Assembly: GCA_020851015.1 (NCBI GenBank)
Contig: JADZDN010000065.1
Coordinates: 1-5,816 of the forward strand
Reading direction: 5' to 3'
Length of the DNA: 5,816 bases
Origin: Alphaproteobacteria bacterium
GTDB lineage: Bacteria; Pseudomonadota; Alphaproteobacteria; JAEULC01
The translations under genes and the position numbers were made by a program. Below the pieces are notes generated by a model. That model ran no database searches and had not been told where the DNA came from. It worked only from the letters and a program-made list of their open reading frames with translations. Numbering within the stretch: position 1 is the first letter of the stretch; each line of letters begins with the position of its first letter. Positions 1 to 5,731 of this stretch are shown in pieces.

Positions 1-26
1 AAGCCACGCTGCGAAAGCGCGCGTGC

Positions 27-95
27 GGCCCCTCCCCCTAACCCCCTCCCGCCCCGCGCGACGCCGCAGGCGTCGTCGCGCTCGGGGGAGGGGGG
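27..95. repeat. C-run/G-run palindromic repeat with hairpin core and minus-strand G-quadruplex motif
   Basis: The left arm has five C-runs (29-32, 34-38, 42-46, 48-50, 52-55), and the right arm has G-runs at 84-88 and 90-95. Between them is a perfect 7-bp hairpin, CGACGCC (59-65), loop GCA, GGCGTCG (69-75). The C- and G-runs can extend this stem with bulges. On the minus strand the left arm reads as five G-runs of 4, 3, 5, 5 and 4 with loops of 1-3 bases, which meets the usual G-quadruplex pattern. It lies about 140 bases past the pepA stop. No T-tract follows on either strand, so it is not a classic intrinsic terminator. Hairpins with CCCTCCC/GGGAGGG arms recur between genes in many alphaproteobacteria, so this is probably one copy of a dispersed family (inference). 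Confidence 0.6.
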
Positions 96-125
96 ATTGG
101 AAAAGGTGTCCCGGCCTGCGCGAAA

Positions 126-174
126 CTCGTCAAACGCCCGATCGGCGCCGGCTCTCGTGCAATTCGTCAAGCGC
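126..174 (+). repeat. Short imperfect direct repeat, two copies 37 bases apart
   Basis: CTCGTCAAACGC (126-137) and TTCGTCAAGCGC (163-174) match at 10 of 12 bases. They lie in the non-coding stretch downstream of pepA. The role is unknown, and a match this short could be chance. No other gene-like signal was found in 1-232. Confidence 0.25.
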
Positions 175-179
175 TCAGC

Positions 180-211
180 CGGACAGCCGTGCGACAAGCG
201 CGGCCATGACG
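180..211 (-). repeat. Degenerate copy of the CGTCATGGCCG palindromic repeat
   Basis: Read on the minus strand, this begins CGTCATGGCCGCGCTTGTCG and continues CACGGCTGTCC. It follows the same plan as the two copies at 2959-2995 and 3059-3094 (CGTCAT, GCCG, a CTTGTC-like centre, then CCGGC and a TCC end), but its second arm is decayed. It starts about 20 bases beyond the pepA stop, a typical place for such intergenic repeats. Confidence 0.45.
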
Positions 212-232
212 CAGAAAAGACGGTCGCGGCGA

Positions 233-1738
233 TCACGACGATTCGTAGTTGTCCGCGACGAAGCGGTCGAGCAGGCGCACGCCGAAGGCGGTCGCGCCCT
301 TCGGCACCGTGCCGTGGTCCTTCTTCGACCACGCCATGCCGGCGATGTCGAGATGCGCCCATGGAACGTTGTTGACGAAGCGCTGGATGAACTGCGCGCC
401 GATGATGCTGCCGCCGGCGCGTCCGCCGCTGATGTTCTTCACGTCGGCGGCGTCGCTGTCGATCTCCTGGTCGTAGGATTCGCCCAGCGGCATGCGCCAC
501 AAATTCTCGCCGGTCGCCTTGCCGGCGTCGAGCAGCTTGTCGGCCAGCTCGTCGTTGTTCGAGAACAGCCCGGCATGCTCGTGGCCGAGCGCGATGACGA
601 TCGCGCCGGTCAAGGTGGCGAGATCCACCATCAGCCGCGGCTTGAAGCGGTCCTGCGCGTACCACATCACGTCGGCGAGCACGAGGCGCCCCTCGGCGTC
701 GGTGTTGTTGACCTCGATCGTCTGGCCGGACATCGAGGTCACGATATCGCTCGGCCGCTGTGCCGCGCCCGAGGGCATGTTCTCGACCAGCCCCACGACG
801 CCCACGGCGTTGAGCCGCGCGCGCCGCCCGGCCAGGGCCTTCATCAGCCCGATCACGACCCCGGCGCCGGCCATGTCCCATTTCATGTCCTCCATGCCGG
901 CCGCGGGCTTCAGCGAGATGCCGCCGGTGTCGAAGGTGACGCCCTTGCCGCAGAAGGCGATCGGCTTGCGGTCGCGGCCCTTGGGATCGCCGTTCCAGCG
1001 CATCACCGCGACCTGCGGCTCGTGCGCGCTGCCCTGCCCGACGCCGAGCAGCGCACCCATGCCGAGCTTCTTCATCTCCTTGACGCCCAGCACCTCGACG
1101 TCGACGCCGAGCTTGGACAAGGCGCGCGCCTGTTCCGCCAGCGCGACGGGGTAGATCACGTTCGGCGGCTCGCTCACGACGTCGCGGGTCAGGAACACGC
1201 CCTCGGCCACCTTCTCGCGGGTCATGAAAGAGCGCTGCGCGGCCGAAGCGCCGTTGACCGACACGGTCAGCTTCTTCATCGACGGCTTCTTCTCGGGCTT
1301 CTCGCGCGTGCGGTACTTGTCGAAGCGGTAGGAGCGCAAAACCGCGCCGAAGGCCAGCTCGACCGCGCGCTGCGCCGCCGTGCCGGTGGCGCCGCCCAGC
1401 CGCCCGATCGACACCGTGGCCTCGCTTTCGCCGGCCGCGTTCAAATGCGCCAGGATCGCCGCGCCCACGCCCTGCAGCCGGAGGTCGCTCAGCTCCTCGG
1501 CCTTGCCGACGCCGTAGAGCAGCACGCGGTTGAGGCCGATGCCGGCCGGCGCCAGCACGGGCAGCACCTCGTCGCGCTTGCCGGTAAAGCGCGTGGCGTT
1601 CATCGCGCGGCGCAGCGCGCCGGAAAGCTTCTTGTCCAGCTCCACCGCCTCGGGCGAAAGCGTGCGGTCGGCCGACACGGCAAGCGCGTAGGTACCGCTG
1701 GTCGGCATCTTGGGTTCGGCAAAGGCGATCTTGAGCAT
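233..1738 (-). CDS. pepA: Leucyl aminopeptidase (cytosol aminopeptidase, peptidase family M17)
   Basis: This is a complete 501-residue protein, the usual length for bacterial PepA. It is a cytosolic, two-metal aminopeptidase that removes N-terminal residues from peptides. The N-terminal half (about 1-165) is the variable regulatory domain and the C-terminal half is catalytic. The metal and active-site residues are visible: K265 and D270 in GKGVTFDTGG, K277 in ISLKP, D288 in KWDMAGAG, and D347, E349 and R351 in the M17 signature NTDAEGRL. These align with E. coli K270, D275, K282, D293, D352, E354 and R356 at a constant offset of five. The start at MLKIAFAEP is supported by a GAGGA just upstream, though the spacing is short. 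In E. coli PepA also binds DNA at Xer sites, and nothing here tests that. It lies 85 bases downstream of the SGNH-like gene on the same strand, so it may have its own promoter or be read through. No clear terminator follows. Confidence 0.97.
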   Translation of the reverse strand: MLKIAFAEPKMPTSGTYALAVSADRTLSPEAVELDKKLSGALRRAMNATRFTGKRDEVLPVLAPAGIGLNRVLLYGVGKAEELSDLRLQGVGAAILAHLNAAGESEATVSIGRLGGATGTAAQRAVELAFGAVLRSYRFDKYRTREKPEKKPSMKKLTVSVNGASAAQRSFMTREKVAEGVFLTRDVVSEPPNVIYPVALAEQARALSKLGVDVEVLGVKEMKKLGMGALLGVGQGSAHEPQVAVMRWNGDPKGRDRKPIAFCGKGVTFDTGGISLKPAAGMEDMKWDMAGAGVVIGLMKALAGRRARLNAVGVVGLVENMPSGAAQRPSDIVTSMSGQTIEVNNTDAEGRLVLADVMWYAQDRFKPRLMVDLATLTGAIVIALGHEHAGLFSNNDELADKLLDAGKATGENLWRMPLGESYDQEIDSDAADVKNISGGRAGGSIIGAQFIQRFVNNVPWAHLDIAGMAWSKKDHGTVPKGATAFGVRLLDRFVADNYESS

Positions 1739-1741
1739 GGA

Positions 1742-1746
1742 TCCTC
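1742..1746 (-). promoter_or_regulatory. Ribosome binding site of pepA
   Basis: The plus-strand bases TCCTC read GAGGA on the minus strand, three bases before the ATG at 1738. The spacing is shorter than the usual 5-9, but no other start in the region has a better site, and the protein N-terminus fits the family. Confidence 0.5.
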
Positions 1747-1823
1747 GGGGATTGCGACGATTGGTCTTGATTGGCGCGGAATCGCGCGGGGGGACGGCAC
1801 TCTAGCAGGCCAATTCCGCCGCG

Positions 1824-2915
1824 TCAGCCCGATGGCCCGAAATAGCGGTAAAGCCCCGGCCGGTCGCGCTTTTCCCGGGTCGCCTCGGCCATCGCAGCCT
1901 CCAGCCGGGCAGCGACCGCCGTGGTGAAATGCAGCGGGTCCCAGTAGTTCGAATCGGTCGCCGTCAGCGGCGATTCGATCATGAAATCCACGACATAGCC
2001 GTTGCCGGCCGCCATCGCCATGGCCGCCAGCCGGGCCTTGCATTCCTGCCACTGGCGGGCAGCCCGGGACCCCGGCGCGGGCTGGTTGTGAATGTGGTAT
2101 GGCACTACCGCAAAGAGTTTTACCGTGGCGCGCGGCAGGCCCGCGAGCATCTCCTGCATCAGCGGGTGCATCGGGAAGCGCCAGCTCCGCGCCTCGGCAT
2201 CGCTGACCGGCTCGGAGACCGGGCCGGGCGGCGGCACCGGCCCGCCCGGCCCGTAGATGCGCAGGATCGCGCGCTTGGGATCGTAGGCGGAATCCGGCGG
2301 CAGGAAGTTGGTGTAGCCGTCCTTGCCGTATTTCGGCTTACGCAAGCCCGTCAGGTAGGCGAACTGACGCCCCGTCTCCTCCAGCGCCGGCAGGTTGAAC
2401 AGGTTGAGCAGGTCGTTCCAGGGGTCGTCGTCGTACATCCACGCGGGAAAAGGCCGCGGCGTCAGCTTGCGGAAATCGTCGCCGACCGCGCACCACACCG
2501 CGTCGATGCCGAAGATCACGACCCGCGGTGCGGAATGATGGCGGCGGAACACCGAGAAGATCTGCGCCTGCTCCCAGGCCGTGGCGTCGTTCATCGACAG
2601 GTTGACGAAGCGCGCATCGAACAGCCGGTCGAGTTCGGCCGGGCGGAACAGGCGGGTGGTCGAAGTGCCGATGATCGCGCTGTCGAACCGCTCCTCGCGT
2701 GCCAGCGCCGGGAAGGCGAAGCGCTGGTTGCTGGTCACCGGCTCGCGGTCGAAGCGCGGCGCGAAGAACACCGTGTCGTAGCCGTCGACGACCAGCAGGA
2801 ACGCCGCGAGGGCGAGGGCGACGCCGAGCCCGGTCGCCAGCAGCGTGCCGAGGAACCGTGGCCAGCGCGGGTCCAGGTCTTCGTGCAGCACCGGCCGGGC
2901 GGGATCGTGGGTCAT
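1824..2915 (-). CDS. Membrane-anchored SGNH-like protein, likely partner of the MBOAT acyltransferase
   Basis: Taken as 363 residues from MTHDPARP. Residues about 20-43 form one hydrophobic segment near the N-terminus, so the rest should lie in the periplasm. The fold looks like the SGNH/AlgX/DltD group: IIGTSTTR (82-88, candidate nucleophile S85), VNLSMNDAT (104-112), a VVIFGID strand (132-138), and near the end DSNYWDPLHF with D326 and H329 placed like the DxxH pair of SGNH enzymes. A proline-rich stretch (about 222-237) interrupts the C-terminal half. Proteins of this kind sit beside MBOAT genes and transfer the acyl group to a glycan. Here the MBOAT gene is about 1.1 kb away on the same strand. 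The start is uncertain: an in-frame ATG at 2954 adds 13 residues but abuts the repeat element, while the ATG at 2915 has only GGAAG one base away. Sequence conservation is low, so the exact enzyme activity is inferred. Confidence 0.75.
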   Translation of the reverse strand: MTHDPARPVLHEDLDPRWPRFLGTLLATGLGVALALAAFLLVVDGYDTVFFAPRFDREPVTSNQRFAFPALAREERFDSAIIGTSTTRLFRPAELDRLFDARFVNLSMNDATAWEQAQIFSVFRRHHSAPRVVIFGIDAVWCAVGDDFRKLTPRPFPAWMYDDDPWNDLLNLFNLPALEETGRQFAYLTGLRKPKYGKDGYTNFLPPDSAYDPKRAILRIYGPGGPVPPPGPVSEPVSDAEARSWRFPMHPLMQEMLAGLPRATVKLFAVVPYHIHNQPAPGSRAARQWQECKARLAAMAMAAGNGYVVDFMIESPLTATDSNYWDPLHFTTAVAARLEAAMAEATREKRDRPGLYRYFGPSG

Positions 2916-2954
2916 GCTTCCGGCTCGCTGCGCCGAGACGATGGCATCGACCAT

Positions 2955-3098
2955 TCGTCGTCATGGCCGGCCTCCGTGCCGGCCATCCACGTCGGCCACC
3001 GTGCCGACAGGACCGCGCGCTGCGGGCTCGTCTTTCCGCGCATCGTCTTGCCGCGACTCCGACATGGATGCCCGGGACAAGCCCGGCGATGACGACTA
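2955..3098. repeat. Paired inverted palindromic element (REP/BIME-like)
   Basis: Two copies of one repeat face each other. The left copy (2959-2995) begins CGTCATGGCCGG on the plus strand and ends CCGGCCATCCACGTCGG. The right copy (3059-3094) is in the opposite direction, starting CCGACATGGATGCCCGGG and ending GATGACG. Each copy is itself palindromic (GGCCGG...CCGGCC on the left, CCCGGG...CCCGG on the right), and the two pair with each other over almost their whole length, giving a large hairpin with about 63 bases between. This family is common between genes in alphaproteobacteria. It fills most of the gap between the divergent SGNH-like and epimerase genes, and its left edge is next to the upstream alternative start of the SGNH-like gene. 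Confidence 0.7.
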
Positions 3099-3119
3099 TG
3101 GTGAGGCAGATTCCATAGT
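3095..3119. promoter_or_regulatory. Perfect dyad, candidate operator upstream of the epimerase gene
   Basis: ACTATGG (3095-3101) and CCATAGT (3113-3119) form a perfect 7-bp inverted repeat with an 11-base spacer and half-site centres 18 bases apart, as expected for a dimeric regulator. It begins where the palindromic element ends and lies 38 bases before the epimerase start. It is richer in A and T than its surroundings. It could also be a hairpin in the leader RNA. No clear -35/-10 pair was found on either side. Confidence 0.4.
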
Positions 3120-3131
3120 GATCGCTTCGGC

Positions 3132-3161
3132 GAGGGGCAAGCGCCAATGACAGCGTCATGA
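3132..3161 (+). other. Possible tiny leader ORF with stop overlapping the epimerase start
   Basis: The only Shine-Dalgarno-like string before the epimerase, GAGGGG (3132-3137), is 20 bases from its ATG, which is too far, but 9 bases from an earlier ATG at 3147. That ATG opens a four-codon frame (Met-Thr-Ala-Ser) whose TGA (3159-3161) overlaps the epimerase ATG as ATGA. This arrangement would allow translational coupling. With only four codons, chance is a serious alternative. Confidence 0.25.
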
Positions 3162-4021
3162 CCCACCAGCGCATCGCCGTGACCGGCGGCAGCGGGCGGC
3201 TGGGACGGTTCGTCGTGGCCGAGCTGGGCCGCGATCGCGCGGTGATGGTGCTGGACCGCACGCCGCCGCGGGACGACGTCGCCTTCGCGCCGGTCGACAT
3301 CATGGACCTGCCTTCGCTGCGCCGCGCCTTGAGGGGCTGCGACGCGGTCGTGCACCTCGCGGGCGTCGATCTCGATTTCGCCGTCGCCGACGACGAGATG
3401 ATGCGCGTCAACGCGATGGGCTCGTGGCACGTGCTGCAGGCGGCCGAGGAATTGGGCATCGGCCGCGTGATCCTGTGCTCGAGCGTCTGCGCGTCGGGCG
3501 TCAACGAGGCGCGGCCGGATTTTCCGCCGCTCTACCTGCCGGTCGACGAGGACCATCCCTGCCAGCCCAACACCGCCTACGGCCTCAGCAAGCTGGCGCT
3601 GGAGACGATGGGCGCGGGCTTCGCCCGGCGCGGCATGGCGGTCTTGAGCCTGCGCCCCACGCTGGTGATGGTCGCGGACATCGTCGGCTCGGTGATCGCG
3701 CGCGCGGCCGATCCGGCGCAGCGCTCGCTCTACTACTACGTGACGCCGGAGGACGCGGCGCGCGGCTTCCGCTGCGCGCTGGACGCGGAGAACGTGCGCG
3801 ACGGCGCCTTCTTCCTGACCGCCGCCGACTCGTGCCGGACCGAATCCACGCTCGACTGGCTGCCCGGCATGATCGGCGCGATGCCGGCCGTCAAGGACGC
3901 GGCGCGCTTCGCCGCCAATCCGCGCGCCTCGGTTTTCTCGGGCGAGCGCGCCCGTCGCCTGATCGGCTTCGCGCCCGGGAGCAACTGGCTGGAGATCGCG
4001 GCGCGCCATCGCGGCCCCTAG
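3158..4021 (+). CDS. NAD(P)-dependent epimerase/dehydratase (extended SDR family)
   Basis: This is a complete 287-residue soluble protein. It opens with the Rossmann dinucleotide motif VTGGSGRLG (8-16). D33 at the end of the second strand suggests NAD rather than NADP as the cofactor. Other family marks are D47 (VDIMD), HLAG (66-69), the strand ending CSS (107-109), the catalytic pair Y141 and K145 in YGLSK, and LRP (165-167). The C-terminal part, which sets substrate specificity, is short. Relatives act on nucleotide sugars or sugar acids (uronate dehydrogenase is similar in size), but the substrate cannot be told here. The start is fixed by the Rossmann strand beginning at residue 5. It has no close ribosome binding site. 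It is transcribed against both neighbours and shares its last four bases with the MBOAT gene. A link to surface-sugar modification is suggested only by context. Confidence 0.88.
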   Translation: MTHQRIAVTGGSGRLGRFVVAELGRDRAVMVLDRTPPRDDVAFAPVDIMDLPSLRRALRGCDAVVHLAGVDLDFAVADDEMMRVNAMGSWHVLQAAEELGIGRVILCSSVCASGVNEARPDFPPLYLPVDEDHPCQPNTAYGLSKLALETMGAGFARRGMAVLSLRPTLVMVADIVGSVIARAADPAQRSLYYYVTPEDAARGFRCALDAENVRDGAFFLTAADSCRTESTLDWLPGMIGAMPAVKDAARFAANPRASVFSGERARRLIGFAPGSNWLEIAARHRGP

Positions 4022-5400
4022 AACTGGAAGTAGATGAATTCGGTGTTGCGGCCGCCGCCCACGGCCAGCAGCAGGTAGACGAACAGAAGCGCCGTCGCGA
4101 CCGCGAGCCAGGGCGAGGGCTTGAGCTTCTCCAGCGCGAGCTGGTGCGCGGTCGGGCCGATCGTCGCCGCCAGCCCGGCCAGCGGGATCAGCCACCACTC
4201 GCGCGCGCCGGGCGTCAGGCGTCCCTTGCCGTGCAGCCCCGCCATGCCGGTCAGCACCTCGGCCGCGGCGGGGAAGCTCGAGGCGCGGAACAGCACGAAG
4301 CCCGCGACCACGACCAGCATGGTCAAGAGCCAGCCGAGCCAGGCCGGGATGCGCCGGCGCTGGCCCGCCCAGGCCTGGTTCAGCGCCAGCGCCGCGCCGT
4401 GCAGCCCGCCCCAGGCAACGAAGGTCCAGCCGGCGCCATGCCACAAGCCCCCGAGCAGCATGGTCGCGAGCGTCGCGCCCGCGCGGCCCAGCCGCCCAAG
4501 CCGGTTGCCGCCCATCGGGATGTAGAGATAGTCGCGCAGGAAGCGCGACAGGGTGATGTGCCAGCGCCGCCAGAAATCGCGGATCGACGTCGCGCGGTAG
4601 GGCGCCAGGAAGTTCAGCGGCAGCATCAGGCCGAGCAGCAGGCCAAGCCCCATCGCCATGTCGGAATAGCCCGAGAAGTCGAAGTAGATCTGCAGCGCGA
4701 AGGCCAAGCCCGCACACCAGCCGTCGACCAGCCCGACGGCGCGACCCTCGGACGCCGCCTGGAATATGGGATCCGCGAGCCGCGCGAGGGGATCGGCCAG
4801 CAGCACCTTCTTGCCGATGCCGAGGGTCAGCAGCACGAAGCCGCGCGCCAGGCGCTCGGCGAGGCCGGAGCGCCGGGGCTCGAGCTTGAACTGCTCGATG
4901 ATCTCGTGGTGGCGGATGATCGGGCCGGCGATCAGGTGCGGGAACAGCGCCACCCACAGCGCGTAGTCGGCGAAGCGATAGCGCGGCGCTTCGCCCCGGC
5001 CGAGATCGACCAGGTAGGAGATCTGCTGGAACGTGAAGAAGCTGATGCCGAGCGGCAGCACGATGCCGAAAGGATCGTGGCGCAGGCCGACCAGCGCCTC
5101 GACGCTGGCGACCGCGAAATCGGCATACTTGAAGACGCCGAGCAGCAGCAGGTTGGCGGCGACGCCGAGGACGACGACGGCGCGCAGGGGCAGACGCGGC
5201 GGCAGCATCGACAGGAGCCAGTTCGCGACCACCGAGCCGACCAGCAGCGGAATGAGCCGCCAGTCCCAGTAGCCGTAGAAGACCAGCGACGCGGCGATCG
5301 TCGTCCAGCGGCGCCACGCGCCCCAGCCGGCCAGCGCGTAGTACGCGGCCAAGGTCAGCGGCAGGAAGGCCAACAAAAATGCTTGGGTATGGAACAGCAT
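4018..5400 (-). CDS. MBOAT family O-acyltransferase (AlgI/PatA-like)
   Basis: A multi-pass inner-membrane protein of 460 residues, typical for the family. It is expected to carry acyl (often acetyl) groups across the membrane for attachment to a cell-surface polymer. Family hallmarks appear in order: an MLFHTQAFLLAFLPL start, GISFFTFQQISYLVD (118-132), LIAGPIIRHHEI (156-167), DFSGYSDMAMGLG (241-253), FWRRWHITLSRFLRDYLYIP with H281, GGLWHGAGW with the putative catalytic H321 (AlgI H322 in Pseudomonas is essential), and the typical C-terminal FIYFQF. An in-frame ATG at 5454 would add 18 polar residues. The later start is preferred because family members begin with MLF at the first membrane segment. 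However, the 5454 start has a GGGGTG upstream and the 5400 start has no clear ribosome site. The SGNH-like gene on the same strand is its likely partner. The glycan substrate is unknown. Confidence 0.93.
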   Translation of the reverse strand: MLFHTQAFLLAFLPLTLAAYYALAGWGAWRRWTTIAASLVFYGYWDWRLIPLLVGSVVANWLLSMLPPRLPLRAVVVLGVAANLLLLGVFKYADFAVASVEALVGLRHDPFGIVLPLGISFFTFQQISYLVDLGRGEAPRYRFADYALWVALFPHLIAGPIIRHHEIIEQFKLEPRRSGLAERLARGFVLLTLGIGKKVLLADPLARLADPIFQAASEGRAVGLVDGWCAGLAFALQIYFDFSGYSDMAMGLGLLLGLMLPLNFLAPYRATSIRDFWRRWHITLSRFLRDYLYIPMGGNRLGRLGRAGATLATMLLGGLWHGAGWTFVAWGGLHGAALALNQAWAGQRRRIPAWLGWLLTMLVVVAGFVLFRASSFPAAAEVLTGMAGLHGKGRLTPGAREWWLIPLAGLAATIGPTAHQLALEKLKPSPWLAVATALLFVYLLLAVGGGRNTEFIYFQF

Positions 5401-5463
5401 GCGAACGGTCGAGGAACGGCCGCCGACACTAGCAGCCCGGACCGAGCCATGCACGAAGCTTCA

Positions 5464-5493
5464 CCCCAAGCGGATGCCCACCGCATCTTGGGG
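5464..5493 (-). promoter_or_regulatory. Hairpin in the likely MBOAT leader
   Basis: CCCCAA (5464-5469) pairs with TTGGGG (5488-5493), and GATGC (5473-5477) with GCATC (5483-5487), leaving a three-base bulge and a five-base loop. On the minus strand its 3' arm contains the GGGGTG-like string that would serve the alternative MBOAT start at 5454, so folding could hide that ribosome site. It has no T-tract and is not a terminator. Confidence 0.4.
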
Positions 5494-5518
5494 CAACCGC
5501 GCGTCAGCACACCAGATA

Positions 5519-5534
5519 CGCGGCTCGTGCCGCG
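5519..5534. repeat. Short perfect inverted repeat
   Basis: CGCGGC (5519-5524) and GCCGCG (5529-5534) form a perfect 6-bp stem with a four-base loop, between the two divergent genes. It could be an RNA hairpin or a protein site. In GC-rich DNA a repeat of this length may be chance. Confidence 0.3.
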
Positions 5535-5544
5535 CGATCAGGCT

Positions 5545-5563
5545 GGCCACAAGCGGGCCACAA
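5545..5563 (+). repeat. Tandem 8-base direct repeat with 11-base period
   Basis: GGCCACAA occurs at 5545-5552 and again at 5556-5563. The period of 11 bases places both copies on the same face of the helix, as in direct-repeat regulator sites. It lies between the MBOAT and LptF-like promoters. Only two copies are seen, so chance cannot be excluded. Confidence 0.3.
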
Positions 5564-5672
5564 TCCCGGCGCGAGATGGCCGCAAAACAAACCGCCGGGA
5601 GACGCCTTATATTGCAGCGCAGCGAATCAGTCCCGTCGCTGTGGGCAAAGGGCAACAGACCAGTAATGTCCG

Positions 5673-5693
5673 AGGGTTAAGTCCCAAAACCCT
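5673..5693. promoter_or_regulatory. Dyad upstream of the LptF-like gene
   Basis: AGGGTT (5673-5678) and AACCCT (5688-5693) form a perfect 6-bp inverted repeat with a nine-base spacer, 38 bases before the lptF start. It may be an operator or a hairpin. It adjoins the CtrA-like box. Confidence 0.3.
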
Positions 5694-5703
5694 AGGCTTT
5701 ACA

Positions 5704-5718
5704 TTAACCAAGGATTAT
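5704..5718 (+). promoter_or_regulatory. CtrA-like binding box before the LptF-like gene
   Basis: TTAACCAAGGATTAT matches the CtrA two-half-site pattern TTAA-N7-TTAA with one mismatch, and its left half TTAACCAA differs from the common half-site TTAACCAT at one base. It stands in an AT-rich island in otherwise very GC-rich DNA. The box ends 13 bases before the lptF start and overlaps TATAGT (5716-5721), a 5/6 match to a -10 element, so binding would be expected to repress rather than activate that promoter. It is a pattern match only. Confidence 0.4.
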
Positions 5719-5731
5719 AGTTTCCGCCGGG

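Larger units (their letters stand above)
5401..5731. other. Intergenic region between divergent MBOAT and LptF-like genes
   Basis: This 331-base stretch has no convincing gene. It must hold the promoters of both divergent genes. The part near the MBOAT gene is GC-rich with two hairpins (5464-5493, 5519-5534) and a tandem 8-base repeat (5545-5563). A TTATATT string lies at 5607-5613 and could belong to a -10 element, with no matching -35 found. The last 60 bases become AT-rich and hold a dyad (5673-5693) and a CtrA-like box (5704-5718) directly before the lptF start. Confidence 0.6.

Noticed and set aside
1774..1787. Perfect 5-bp hairpin (GCGCG, loop GAAT, CGCGC) between the SGNH-like gene and pepA
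   Set aside because: The stem is short, and no T-run follows on the minus strand. In DNA this GC-rich it is not good evidence for a terminator.
23..1927. Long plus-strand open frame of 634 codons opposite pepA
   Set aside because: It runs antisense to the clearly conserved pepA, has arginine-, histidine- and alanine-rich low-complexity content, and shows no recognisable domain. Such frames are expected opposite GC-rich genes.
2338..3504. Minus-strand open frame of 388 codons
   Set aside because: It overlaps the SGNH-like gene in another frame and also spans the repeat element and the antisense of the epimerase. There is no domain evidence.
2912..5317. Minus-strand open frame of 801 codons across the epimerase and MBOAT genes
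   Set aside because: It is a shifted frame of the MBOAT gene followed by antisense of the epimerase. The translation is arginine/alanine-rich with no family motifs, while both real genes have full catalytic signatures.
5461..5655. 64-codon minus-strand frame upstream of the MBOAT gene
   Set aside because: It lies in the intergenic region, has no ribosome site or family resemblance, overlaps hairpins and has biased arginine/cysteine content. It is most likely chance.
5698..5721. TTTACA and TATAGT as a -35/-10 promoter pair before lptF
   Set aside because: The hexamers are only 12 bases apart, too close for a normal sigma-70 promoter. TATAGT alone is kept as a possible -10 within the CtrA box entry.
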